From NCBI GenBank assembly GCA_014529385.2, contig CM043953.1, forward strand, positions 86,084,342 to 86,148,341: a stretch of DNA of 64,000 nt, written 5' to 3'. Position 1 is the first letter of the stretch. The number at the start of each line of letters is the position of its first letter. The DNA is from Adiantum capillus-veneris (taxonomy: Eukaryota > Streptophyta > Polypodiopsida > Polypodiales > Pteridaceae). The notes below the pieces were generated by a model. The model was not told where the DNA came from. It was given only the letters and a program-made list of their open reading frames with translations, and searched no databases. Positions 45,152 to 57,400 of the stretch are shown piece after piece. The translations under genes and the position numbers were made by a program.

Positions 45152-46238
45152 TACTAAACTCCTTCCATGTCTACTTGTTCTCCTCTTCAACACCTATTGT
45201 AAGCGCACAAGTTGTAGCAATCACATTCTTCCCAAGTTTTGGTGCAATCTCATCCTTCTTGAGGTTTGGTAAAAGTTACAACACTGAACTCCGTGCAAGC
45301 TCTCTAAAGAAGTAAAATTCTCTTTGAAGCCTTCTTCTATCGTGCTTGCAATCTTTCTACAATGGTAGCTGAGAATCTTGTTCTTGCCCAACTCTTGGAC
45401 CTTTTTCCAAGGTTGTATTCTCTTATTCTACCGTGAACGTGAAAATTGGGTCAGATTCTCTCATCCTGCTTGATTAGATTGGCTTCATCATTGACAACAA
45501 CACATCTTCTAATTGTGCTTCTCACCATTTTCTTGAGCACCACTTCATTAAGAACTTGTCGATCATTGTCTAGGTAACCCTTGCATTACTCGTCTCATAA
45601 TGATTTTGTTTTGTTTATTCATTAGTTTGTTTTCTTTACATAATGAATCAATGCTTCTGTGTGTTTTATTAGTGGTTGGCATGCTATTTAAAATTTGCAT
45701 TAGCTTATGATTTAAATGCTTTGGCAAGGATGGTTTTCAAATGTAATATACCTTTTCAAGAAAAGCTTTTCCTACTTATTGATTAGCTAGTAACATGGCA
45801 TGAACTCAAGAAATGGGATTCAAATGTAAGGCTTTCCCAAGTAGGTCTTCGCAATCTCGAAAAAAGGAAAAATCATAAGAATCTGAAACTAACCCTAAGA
45901 ATCTGAAAGGTCTCTCATGATGACTTTTAGAAGGTGTATCGCCCCGAACTTGGAAGATTGTGCTAGCATTATTTTTTACTAGTATGTGACCGGTGCCTTG
46001 TTGCGGCCAAGGAAACAATGCCTCTATTCTCACAGGGCGATCTTCTCTTCTAAGTGGAACACTATCAATACTCTCTTCCTACACGTATAGGCTATCGCAT
46101 TTATAAAAGTGATGCATGACACGACCTCTTAATAGATGCTACAAAGCCTTCTTTGATACCAAGATGGGAAGCTTCTAATAGACATTATTTTTCATGAGGT
46201 GCTAGTCCTTGTTCAAAAAACTTAGGAGTGCTCTAATT
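45152..46238. other. Non-coding spacer
   Basis: No gene or repeat is recognised. The short minus ORF at 45806-46033 has no supporting feature. Confidence 0.5.
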
Positions 46239-46259
46239 CTATTGGTGTGTGTGTGTGTG

Positions 46260-46297
<38 letters not shown>
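46239..46297 (+). repeat. (GT)n(GA)n compound microsatellite
   Basis: GT array followed directly by a GA array. Confidence 0.95.
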
Positions 46298-46299
<2 letters not shown>

Positions 46300-46590
46300 C
46301 CTCCTTTAGGTCTACCTTGATCTAGCAATGCTACCATGCTTGATTATAGAGATCAGATAAGTTAGCATGGTGTGAAGAGATGAAAGCTAAGAGAAGTCAA
46401 TGTAATAATAAAACTTCTTTTATAAATGGACTGGGTTCTAAAACTTGTTTCAATGATAGGAACGTAATTGGATTCAATGTCTCTGCTCCACTGTCTTACT
46501 GGCTTCTATCCTTGTACGTATGTATGGATGTATGTATACAATTATATCTTAGATATGTACACATAGTACACACACCCACACATACACATC

Positions 46591-46646
<56 letters not shown>

Positions 46647-46658
46647 TGTGTGTGTATA

Positions 46659-46733
<75 letters not shown>

Positions 46734-46900
46734 TTCAGGTGAAGCTTTGTCAAATAGGTCTTGAGACATCTTGATATGTTCCAATTATTTCTATATGTGT
46801 ACATATACCGCGCGCGCACACACACACACACAAACACACACATATATGCATGCTTGAAGGAAATATTTGTCACATAGGTCTTGAGGCATCTTGCTATTGT
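46591..46900 (+). repeat. (TG)n(TA)n array with adjacent ~117-bp duplication
   Basis: A (TG)n block runs to ~46655 and a (TA)n block to 46731. The unit containing TCTTGAGACATCTTG (46759) recurs as TCTTGAGGCATCTTG (46879) after a second CA/CG-rich array at 46807-46842. Confidence 0.85.
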
Positions 46901-46947
46901 TACAATACAGTAACTATGACACTAAAAGTTTCTATGCTCCCCTCATT

Positions 46948-46975
46948 CCCCCCCCCCCCCCCCCCCCCCCCCCCC
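46948..46975 (+). repeat. Poly-C run (28 C)
   Basis: Uninterrupted run of C. Confidence 0.92.
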
Positions 46976-47085
46976 TCAGAAACCCTCTAGTTGAAGTGAG
47001 ATCCCAGGTGGACATTTAAAAAGGAGAATCGACCTCCTTTTTCTCATTTTTTTGAAAAAAAAAATAGTTGGCTATGATTGGTCTG

Positions 47086-47115
47086 CCTCTCTCTCTCTCT
47101 CTCTCTCTCTCTCTA
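47086..47115 (+). repeat. (CT)n microsatellite
   Basis: Short pure CT array. Confidence 0.9.
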
Positions 47116-47188
47116 CCATCGAATAGATCTTTGAGATCTCATTGGATGTTTGTACAACATTTCAAGTTTTCATTTTATCAAGACATGT

Positions 47189-47194
47189 GTGCAT

Positions 47195-47252
<58 letters not shown>

Positions 47253-47254
47253 GA
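47189..47254 (+). repeat. (GT)n(GA)n compound microsatellite
   Basis: Same GT-to-GA organisation as at 46239. Confidence 0.95.
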
Positions 47255-47345
47255 AGATGAAACAAAAATAACTTTATTCTTACCCATGTTGTGTGATATA
47301 TCTGTTGGGATTGTTACGATGGCATTAAAAGTTTTCTTCTTGTTT

Positions 47346-47348
<3 letters not shown>

Positions 47349-47397
<49 letters not shown>

Positions 47398-47425
47398 CTT
47401 CTCCTCCTCCTCCTCCTCCCCATAG
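47349..47425 (+). repeat. (CT)n(CCT)n microsatellite
   Basis: CT array followed by CTCCTCCTCC units. Confidence 0.92.
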
Positions 47426-47600
47426 ATATTCACTTTTGTTGAAGACTTGCTTGTAACTTTTAAAGTCATTTTAGATTGTTCCTACACACGAACATTTTGT
47501 TTTGTCTTTCTCTCTCCTCATGCGTCATTTGTTGGACTTTGCATTTCAACACATTAAATACGGCACTAAAAATTGTCCTCTCTCTCTCTCTCTCTCATTG

Positions 47601-48101
47601 ATTTTAGATTGATACCCTTTCCTGCCAAAATTTAAGGAATTTATAGATTTTTAAGCATGGCCCACATGTTAACTTTAAAAAATAAAAAGAACAAAATATC
47701 CAAGAATTGGTAAAAGGTCCATCAATTGGGAAATCTCTCCACCCATTTGGGGTGTTCTCTCTCGTGGATTTTAGATTGGCACCCTTGGTTGCCAAAAGTT
47801 AAGGAATTTATAGATTTTTAAGCATGGCCCACATGTTAACTCTTAAAAATAAAAAGAACAAAATATCCAAAAATTGGTAAAAGGTCCATCAATTGGAAAA
47901 TATCTCTACCCATTTGGGGTGTTCTCTCTCCTTGATTTTAGATTGACACCCTTGCCTACCAAAATTTAAGGAATTTATAGATTTTTAAGCGTGGCCCACA
48001 TCTTAACTCTTAAAAATAAAAAGAATAAAATATCCAAGAATTGGTAAAAGGTCCATCAACTTGGAAATCTCTCTACCGATTTGAAGTGTTAATGTGAGGG
48101 T
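47601..48101 (+). repeat. 167-bp tandem repeat, three units
   Basis: ATTTTAGATT starts units at 47601, 47768 and 47935, spaced exactly 167 bp. Each has AAGGAATTTATAGATTTTTAAGC, AATTGGTAAAAGGTCCATCAA and CATTTGGGGTGTT (the last unit reads GATTTGAAGTGTT). The ~165-bp monomer size is nucleosomal, as in many plant satellites, but only three units are present. Confidence 0.92.
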
Positions 48102-48280
48102 TGGTCTTTGTCGGGTATTTAATCCATTTCTATGGGCGAAAAACTTTAGCTATCCTTTAAAAAATACACTAATATCAAAAAATAATATCTTGAAAATTGA
48201 AAAGTGCATGAGCTCAACGATAAAATCTTTCCTTCTCGCTCTCCCTCTCATAAATGTACATGTATATGCACACAGACAAT

Positions 48281-48360
<80 letters not shown>
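48281..48360 (+). repeat. (CT)n(CA)n compound microsatellite
   Basis: CT array joined to a CA array. Confidence 0.95.
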
Positions 48361-49977
48361 TCTCATTCATGATCAATAATGTGGATAACAACCCTTGCAT
48401 TTGCATGTCATGCGAGTCCTCAAAGCAAGACCGCTCCAAGTCGACGTTAGGTGATCTTTTTTCTTTTTCTCAAGCTCTTTAAAGAAATGTATACTTTCAA
48501 TTTTTTTTTAAACATATCAATATTGGTCTTGAAAAGATAAAGCCAAATATATCTTCAAAAATTACAATTCCATTAAAAAAAATCACTATAAGCTTTTTTT
48601 TTTGTTATATAAATTCACATTAAGTAAGAAAACCTCCACTAAAGTTAACCATTTTTCTTATGTGCAATCAAACTTCAACATTTATTTTATGTAGAATAGA
48701 AAGTCTTTTGACTTTACATTTGAAAAAACAAAAGACCTTACATTTGAAAAGGCAAAAGACCTTACATTTGAAAAGGCTTGTAACTTTTTACATTATACAA
48801 AGGGTGTCTTTCTTACAATCTTAATCTTTACTTTTGCATTTTAGATTAGACGCTTTGTAAGGTGTTTTTTGAAATGAACCAAGGAATGAAAATTCCCTCT
48901 CCTTAGTTGAGCTGCATTATAAAGAGTGTAGATAAGCAAAGTAAGCCTCCTTCTCTCTCTCTCTCTCTCTCCTCCTTTTTCTTCTTATCTGTGAGGCCGT
49001 GTCTTCGCTGCAAGCGGACGGCTATGAAGCACAATTAACGATGTTTGCAAGGCCATGTCTTGGCTGCGAAGAGTCAATATAAGGCATCACTAAAAAGAAA
49101 AGCAGTGTCTCCTAAGGCGTTGCGGAACTTGCACACATGCACACAAGCGCAAACTTCGTAGGTACAAAATGAAGCTTATCTCAATCTCTACATGGCGACA
49201 AGGAATTCTGAGGAACTTTTATGGAAGAGGTTTCATAGGTATTTCTTGTAGTGTCTGGTTAAGCACCAGAGGAGTCAATTTGATGGCGAAAGTAAGGAAT
49301 GCATGTCGATGGATAGTTTTTATAACCTGTCTCGCTGACCAATGGTTCCTAGGGTGCAAGGAATACGATTAGACATTCTGAGTTGTATCATGCAAGTTGT
49401 GTGGAGAAGCAGTTGTTGGCTTGGTGGGAGTCCATGGATAGCAAGCTGCTCTGAGCAGTGTGCCTAGTTATGATACAGGGGAGGCAATAGAGGTTGTGGA
49501 CAATAGGAGGGAGTTGGAGAATTATGGGCACTGCAAAGCAAAGTAGACCTAGTAGATCTCCACAGTAGACCAAGTATGTGTGGCTTATATTGAAAGCATT
49601 CCTTCAACTAGAATCTCGTGGAGAAGCTTTCTTTGAGTTAGAAGACAAGGCTGTATTGAGGAATGCACTATTCGTTGGAATTAGGGTTTCACAAAAACAC
49701 ATAAAGCTTGGAGAAGGAAGCCCAAGGAACACAACAGAGAGTGTGTTACTTATTAGTGTGCAATGGAAAGATAATATATCCCTAGAGTGATGGGCGTATA
49801 TACAATGCACGGGGAAAAAAACCTCTTAGTGAGGGAAAAAATACCCTAAAAATCCTAAGTATGTTCGCACACATCACTATCACATGTATATGGTAACAAA
49901 TCCCCTGTGGGAGTGATACAGTGAAGAAGAGCTGGCACATAGAGTAAAGGGAAGTGCCATCTCCTATAAGGACATGA
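48361..49977. other. Non-coding region downstream of the copia pol
   Basis: Two short + strand ORFs (49169-49372, 49578-49790) lack known motifs. The part next to pol (49800-49977) would be the copia 3' untranslated region or LTR, but no matching LTR was found beyond 53800. A (CT)n array is at 48952-48971. Confidence 0.45.
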
Positions 49978-52900
49978 TTAGTCCACAAAGGGGAATAAGC
50001 CCAAAGATTTGTGGAAAGCTTGGAACTTCTCACGATACAATGCCTCTATGAAAAGATATACAAAGTTTTCCTATTTTGGCACATAAGCTAAGTTGAATTG
50101 TCTTGTTGAGAGCCACTCCGTGACATAGTGGTGATGCACCTCAATGTGCTTTGTGTGATCATGAAAACTAGGTTTGTGGCCTGCCGATGAGCTTTGACTA
50201 TCAGTGTAGATAGTGTTGGCAGTGTCTTGTCCAACACCCAAATCATCCATAAGTCGTGTGAGCCATGCACACTCAATTATAGCTATGAAGATTTCCATGT
50301 ACTCATTCTCACAACTAGAAGTGGCCACAATAGGTTGTTTCATGCTCAACCATGATGTGCGTGAACTATCGAGCATGAAACAAAAACCTCTCATGGATAC
50401 TCATGTGCCAAAACAACCAACCCAATCTGAGTTCAAAAAAGCATGTAAATCTGGCACCCATGATCCCCCGTCTGGAAAAAAGAGCCCAAAATTCAAAGTG
50501 CCATGCAAGTAGAAAAAGATTTGTTTTACAGCCTCCAAATGCTTAAACCTTGGGCTATGCATAAATCTGTTGACTTGTGAGACTACAAACTGAATATCCG
50601 GCCTCGTACACATTAGTAAGGCATCAAACAACATTTCGGTAAAGAGTGACATCAAAAGGATTGCGAGCATCATGAAGAATCAATTTCAAACATGTTTCCA
50701 TGGGAGTGGCAATAGGTTTGAAATCCTCAAGTCGAAACTTACATAGTAGTGTCTCTATATAGCTTGTTTGACACAACACCATCACATTGCTTAGACTAAA
50801 TGCCCAAGTAATGATGCAATAGCCCAAAACATTTCATCTTGAAAGTAGCATTCAAATCACCCTTAAATTCAACAATATGTCTCTCATTTGGTCCAATGAT
50901 CAGAAAATCATCTACATAGAGAACCACAATGAGAAGTACATCACCCTCACGCTTTCCATGCAATGTGCTTTCTGTTGGAATTTTAAGAAATCCTTGTTTA
51001 ACCAAGTGAGTATCATCTTTCTCATACCAAGCACAAGGAGATTGCTTCAACCCATACAAAGCTTTCTTATATTTGCACACTTTATCCTCTTGTCCCTTCT
51101 TGACAAAACCGTAAGGCTGTGTTACATAAACTTCCTCAAATATGTCACCATTCAAGAAAGGAGTAACAATGTCTGATTGATTTACATCCCAACCAAAATG
51201 AGCTACCAATGCACATAAACAATGCACAATACTCATATGAAAAATGGGAGCAAAAGTTTCTTCATAATCTATGCTTTTCTATTGTGCATTTTGCAACAAG
51301 TCAAGCCTTATCAATCTCACCATCCGACTTGAGTTTCAACTTGTAAACCCACTTTGTACCAATGGCCTTTTTTCTAAGAGGGAAATCACATAAAGTCCAT
51401 GTGTCATTTTCTATATGTGCATCATATTCAAATTGCATGGCATCCATCCAATTTTTTACATTATGTGCTTCATCAAAAGATAGAGATTCCTCATCATCAC
51501 ATAAGCTAGGCACAATCAAACTATAACAATCTGATTCATAAGATGCATGGCAAGAAACTGAACGAGTACAACAAGACAAAGGTGCATCCAATTTACTATC
51601 ACACAGAGTATGCACCAACAATTTTGGCATGCCTCTAGGTTGTTGATCATTCTCATCCCTTTCCTCACCAAGTACATCATGTACATCTGCATCGGTAGAG
51701 GCTGATCTGTAAAAAAATTTAAAACCCCCATAGGTTGTACATTTGCCAAACTATCATATATAATGTCATGTGATCTTACATTACTATCTCTAGTACATGG
51801 CAGCAAGGAGTGAACAAAATCTATCACAAACACAACATCCCATGAAACCAAGATTTGATTTTTTTGCGGATGGTACAACTTGTAAACTTTGCTTTTAGCA
51901 CTATAGCCAAAAAAAATAAAATTGAAAACCTTATCATCCGATTTCCTGTGCTATGTTTCTAGCACCTTTACATATGCCATACAACCAAAAACATGCATGT
52001 GCTCAATAGAAGGCTTTCTAACATGCCATGCTTCATATGGAGTCATAGACTACAAAGATTTTGCAGGACACCTGTTAAGTACATAAGTGGAACACATAAT
52101 GGCCTCAAGCCAAAATGAATGCGGAAAAGCTTGACTTTTAACCATATACCATGCCATCTTCATAAGTGCCCTATTTTTCCTCTCAAAAACACCATTTTGT
52201 TGAGGTGTACACGGAATTTTACATTGGTGTTTTATCTCACAACTAGCCTAAAATTCATTAAATTCATGTGACATATTCTCCCCCCTCGATCCAAATGAAG
52301 CGTGCCCATAGTACATTTCAATACATTTTTTAAACCATGGCTAGAAATTGCTTGAAGCACAAAAACACTTTGGAGTTATCTTTGAGCATATATACCCATG
52401 CATTCCTGGAGTAATCATCAATGAAAGTCATAAATATAGGTAATTTCCCAAGGACGGAGTTTGCATGGGTCCACAAACATCACTATCTGCAAACTGCAAC
52501 CTGCATGAAGCCCTACCTGAACCATCCTTTGGAATCTTTGAATGCATATCTTACCCAAAATACAGCCTTTACAAACATGTTTGACAGGTGCTTCAAGACG
52601 CTGCAAAGAAGAAACCATATCAATTTTTTGCAAACGCAGCAACCTGACAAAATTCAGATGCCCAAAACATGCATGCCAAAGTTTTTCATCTGAAATAGCC
52701 TTGGGGATCCACAATTGCATTTGCAAAATTCTACCCACACTTGTCATATAAAGAGATCTTGTACATCCCACGGCATAAAATGGTAGATGCAATAATTTCA
52801 TCATTAAAACTAAGATCATGTAGTGTACATGATCTTTCATCCACAAATTTGACTACAAGTCCAAGTCTAGCAACTGCTGATACAAACCAACTTGATTCTC

Positions 52901-53800
52901 CTTGATCTGAAGTACATACAATGCATCATCAAGTGTGAAAGAACTATCATTTTCATTAGTAAGCACAATCTTTCCAACTTCTTGAATTGGATAAGAGGCA
53001 TTTTTGGCACAAGTAGTAGTATTCTGATGAGGGACACACACAATAGAGGTAATCAGAACACGATGTGATGTAATGTGCTTTGTAGAACCACTGTCAAAAT
53101 GCCACACATGTGAATTTGCAACATCTAATGTGCATGCATCATCGTCAACAGGATCATAAGTACACTCTACACTAAAAGTGCACTTTGCATCTACATCAGC
53201 ATCACAATCTCCTTTCTTAGAAGACTCTACAATAGATTCACTTGTATTGGACCCTATAGTTGATCTATCCTCTTTCTTCTTATCCTCTTTTGCCTTCAAT
53301 TTTGGACACTGCTTGATCAAGTGATCATTAGATTTACAATAATGGCAATGTATCTTGTTTTTTCCCTTATCATCATAATTCTCAAACAAAGTGCTGCCAG
53401 CAGAAGCATTTATAACATTTGAAAGATTTTCCACGTGCAAAAGAACCATTAGAAGTGGTTACATTATTGTTACCACCTTTTCTTTGAGAAACAATAAAAT
53501 CCTATTCAATTGCACATTGTTTAGCCTTGTTTTTTCTGGAAAGTGACTCTTGCAACAAGAATGTGCATAATGCATCAAACCTGACAACTTCAAAGATTTC
53601 CTTGGGTCATAAGTCTCCAAGTACTAGCAAAAGTCTAGCAAGAATCTGGCAAAGCATCAAGAACAGTCTGCACAAGGGCACTATCTGAAATGATTTCCTG
53701 CAGAATAAGTTGCTCATTTGTATCCTTGATACCAGCAAGGAAAGTGTCCGTTTCATATTTGTCAAACATGAGACCAAATAAATTACCTTAACCACATATC
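49978..53800 (-). pseudogene. Ty1-copia gag-pol, decayed
   Basis: Read leftwards. A gag part ends near 53640 (AGIKDTNEQLILQEI). A CCHC zinc knuckle lies at 53347-53306 and a protease DSG with WHFDSGSTKHIT near 53105. The integrase HHCC (HACFGHLN...CKGCILGK, ~52700-52590), the integrase core (LHLDRGGEY ~52290, TPQQNGVFERKNR ~52210) and an integrase end (VYKLYHPQKNQIL) follow. RT has FLNGDIFEEVYV, YGLKQSPCAWYE (~51080) and YVDD (~50910). RNase H has CENEY, YTDSQS and HTKHIEVHHHYV (~50130), with an end at 49978. The domain order is copia. Multiple stops and frame shifts are spread along it. No LTR pair is detected. Confidence 0.92.
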
Positions 53801-54098
53801 AAATTATTTTGACCACATATTTCAAATATAAAAACCATGGTCAATTACAAAACTGTATTAAACAACAGAGAGAGTTCGACTAGTAGGTGTTGCACCCTTG
53901 CTAGCTCAATCTTCAATGATCTAAAAAACTCTACCACTCGCATCATAGATTTTCTCTCTTTGCGATTTGATAGGGACATCCATTTTCTGCCTGTATAAAG
54001 TATAGCTTGCATGGTAGCTTTTTTGTGGGTACTTCTTGACCCGTGGGTCAACAACACGACATAACTCAACAAAGACTTATTCTTTGAGAGTTATGAAA
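53801..54098. other. Junction between the copia 5' end and the gypsy LTR
   Basis: About 300 bp between two divergent retroelements. It may contain leftover copia leader on the minus strand. No primer site is identified. Confidence 0.4.
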
Positions 54099-54899
54099 TG
54101 TTACGGATTATGGTTACAAACATCATTTGTGATAAGTAGCTAGTCTAGTTGCAGAAGCCGGGATGAAATGGCACTTCCAAATTATAATTACATAGCCATT
54201 TGACCCCTTGAACTCTATTTTAGGTTTAACCTATGTTAGCCTTAGTATATAAGGTACCTAGGTCATTTTGTAGAAAGAAATCTTATCATAATGCTATCGT
54301 TGACTGTGTGTAAGAAAGGAAGAGAGAGAGCTTGAGCTTCATCTTGGCACTACTCCCCGCTCATTGATCCGACTGCACCATCGTGATAGGCTCAGTGAGA
54401 GCTACACATCAAGGCTAAGCGTTCCTCGTGTAACAGAGCACACATGCTAACGCATCTATGAGCTATTTGTGATCGTAAGTATATCAATGATGTTTCTTTT
54501 CTGTGTGCAAGTAGTCATTAGAATCATAGCGACATAAGCTACACATAGGTACTCATAAACTTCAGTTATGGGCACTTTAGAATTTTTTCTATGTCTCCAT
54601 ACGCATTTTCTGCAGATGCGTATAGAGTGAAGGTTTTGAGTGTAGAGTCTTTGGGATGGTGTTCCATAAGTTTTGTATGATTCTGGTATGGTTTATTGAG
54701 TTTCATTTCGTTTGTGTGTATGTGGGTTGAGTGGTGTAGTTTAGAGAAGTAAGATTCTAGATTGTAGTCTGGTTAGCCTTCTAGAGTGTTGTATGTGGGG
54801 GATGGTCTCAGCCTAACAGTCATATGTGTCCTCGATTGACATTATATTGATCTAAGTTGTGTTGTATGCACTTTATAAGTGTTGTGATAAGCTCCCACA
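54099..54899 (+). repeat. Gypsy-type 5' LTR (about 800 bp)
   Basis: It starts TGTTACGG at 54099 and ends CCCACA at 54899 by TGT...ACA logic, four bases before an Asp-tRNA-type primer site. A TATA box TATATAAG is at 54246-54253. The left boundary is tentative because no second LTR occurs in the window. Confidence 0.55.
54246..54253 (+). promoter_or_regulatory. TATA box of the gypsy LTR
   Basis: TATATAAG about 150 bp into the LTR, a plausible U3 promoter. Confidence 0.5.
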
Positions 54900-54903
54900 A
54901 CGT

Positions 54904-54921
54904 TGGTGCCACTGTCGGGGA
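54904..54921 (+). promoter_or_regulatory. Primer binding site (Asp tRNA type)
   Basis: TGGTGCCACTGTCGGGGA matches the Athila/Tat-type primer site TGGCGCCGTTGCCGGGGA at 14 of 18 bases. Confidence 0.75.
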
Positions 54922-57400
54922 CACAAGGACTTGAGAAGGTAATCCTACTAACACTCATGTGATGGTTGCTAGCTTTAGTTTTAGCTACAGAAAGCATTTT
55001 TCTTAACTAGATCTGGAAGAGGTTATTTTGAGATCAAGTGGATAGCCAGGAAGCGTGTGTCTTGCCAGGGGTTTGTGACTAGATAGATTTAGTTAGGATT
55101 TGTAGTATTAGTGGTAGATTAGAGTAGTTGTTGGTGGTTGAGTGATTTGTGAGGTGATAAAAGTGTTTGCTAGTTTGTGTGTGGCATTGAAGTGATTTTG
55201 TACATAAATGCAAAATCCCGCATGATGTGTACGAGTAGGTTTAGGTTAAGTGCTTTTTTGCATTTAAAATCACAAAAAAGTATTCTTATGAGGGGAAAAA
55301 TGCTATAAATAGATTTCTGTTGACATTTTTGCATGACAGATTGATGCAAGTTATATAAGAGGGCAGGTGCAAGAGTTCTGTGTAGAAAAAATGAAATTAT
55401 ATAAACTTGGATCATACGTGTATGATGTCTCAAGGGGCATCTAGAGACCAAATTTGAAAAATTTGACTGCATCAGAGTGCTCAAAAGGGGGTTTTAACCC
55501 TTAGTACACCTTGATACTAGTGTTTCGACCCATTGGTGACACCCAAAAGACAAAAGACGAAGTGTCAAAAAACAAAAGAGATAAACTCGTGATCCTGAGG
55601 CTGTTTTTGCGTGAAAATTGGTAGAGATTCTTGAAAAATAGTGCTAGAGCCTTGGGGATGCTTGTGAGCCTTGGGGATGCTTGTGAATGAATTTTGTCCA
55701 AAAATTCATCAGTAGGACATTATACGCATATGATGTTTGAAGGGTGATTCTGGAAGAAAATTTGAATTTTTGACATTATACCCATCTTTTGCCTGTTGTT
55801 TTGAGCACATACACCAAATTTCATATAATTTGGGCTTATAAATTAAGATTAAAGGGTATTTTACTCTTTCAGGGGTTTTTCTTGTCAAAAGGTGGTGATT
55901 TTGTGCATTTTTCAGTTCCAAAGTTGCTGTGAGCACATATTCCTTTTGTAAACACGAAGGGGCACCTTGGGTAGAAACTGAAGTACATTCTAACCACTGG
56001 GACATCATGCGTGTATGATGTCTTAGAGACCACATGTGAGGTCAAAAGTTAGAACTGAGTGCACCCTTGTGATCTACAACATTTAGGAAGCATAAGGTCA
56101 AAATGTCATCAAATTTGAAGCATTTTTGGGCTTGCAAAGACCATAGACAGATCTAGGCAAAGTGATTTCTTGAAGTGATCATAACTTGCACAAAAAGTGG
56201 TCAAATACAATTGAAAGTTGTTGTCAGTTTCCAGTGTACTGAGGAACCTCTAGAATGAATTTCACTTCAAACTGACTAGTTAGACTTCATATGCGTATGA
56301 TGTCCTAAGGGCACTTTTATGGACCAAAATTGAAATTTGAGCTTACCAGGGTGTTAAGCACAACAAACCAAGCTTACAGACCAAGTTTGGGCCAATTCTC
56401 AGCACATAGACATCTTACGTGTATGATGTCTCAAGGCCAAATATGACAGTTCAATTGCAATTTTGACCACATAAGGGGTTTGGGAGTGATGTGTTAAGCT
56501 TTATTTGGACACATTTGTTTTCATTTAAAGATATTTTTGAAGATACAAGAAGGTAAAGGTGGAAAAGTAGTGATTTTGTGCAATTTTAACATCCAAAATC
56601 TGTTGGAATCACATATTCTTGTTGTATGCATCAAGGAGTACCTCAGGTAGAAGAATAAGCGATATATGAGCAAAAAGACATCTTACGTGTATGATGTCTT
56701 AGGGGCCATATTTGGGTCAAATCAGACATCTGAGTACACCCTAGTATCCTAGAGCATAACAGAAGTCCCTAGCCAAAATTTCATTGCATTTGGAGCTCAT
56801 TTGGCCTAAGAAGTGCCAAAAGACAGATATTAGGCAAGGTTATGCTTGTAGTGACCATAACTTGCACAAAAAGTGTTCCAATTGAATTTTGAAAGTTGTT
56901 GAGAAATGCTTGAATGATAAGGAGCCAGTTGGACAAAACTCACTTCATTTTTCCACAAAAGACATCATATGCGTATGATGTCTCAAGTGCCAAATTAGAG
57001 GTCAAATGTTACATATGAGCTCACAAATGTGTTTTCCATCACAAAACAAGCCTAGAGACCATGTTTCATTCAATTTTGATCACGTTTGGCTTAGTAAACT
57101 TTCCATGTTTGGCTTAGCACACAACAAACAAAAAAAAGGATTAATAGACTTGTCTAAAAGTGTCAGAATCACAACTAAAACTTGGACTGGTTAGAGTACA
57201 TCAAAGAGAGTCTATAGTTAAAGTTTGGAGCAATTCTGAGCCAGTAGACATCATACACGTGTGAAGTCTCCAGGCACAGATTGACTGTTTTTTTGCCATA
57301 ACTTGAGCTACTGATATTGGATTCAAAAACCTTTTTTTATCAAAACAAAGCTCCGGAATAGCTCTATAAGATTTAGTGTCAACCATGAACAACAATTAAA
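54922..57400 (+). mobile_element. Gypsy element leader with internal repeats
   Basis: This is non-coding sequence following the primer site, largely made of diverged repeats with a higher-order period near 690 bp. For example 55930-56020 matches 56600-56700, and 56190-56310 matches 56850-56990. Long tandem-repeat leaders before gag are known in some plant gypsy elements. No ORF is supported here. Confidence 0.55.
55408..57268. repeat. Array of eight ~22-bp palindromic motifs
   Basis: Variants of GACATCATACGCGTATGATGTC are at 55408-55429, 55716-55737, 56001-56022, 56283-56304, 56409-56430, 56677-56698, 56961-56982 and 57247-57268. Six of seven intervals are 268-308 bp and one is 126 bp. The arms GACATCAT/ATGATGTC are best conserved; the centre varies (ACGTGT, ATGCGT, GCGTGT, ACACGTGT). 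Sequence just right of each motif is often CTCAAGGGCC-like. Confidence 0.9.

Noticed and set aside
46380-46873. ORFs of Tyr/Ile and Cys/Val repeats
   Set aside because: Artefacts of (TG)n and (TA)n arrays.
47601-48101. CRISPR or retron-like repeat
   Set aside because: Simple 167-bp tandem monomers without unique spacers.
55408-57268. CRISPR-like array
   Set aside because: Motifs are palindromic and spaced, but spacers are ~260 bp and related to each other, no cas genes occur, and the context is a plant retroelement.
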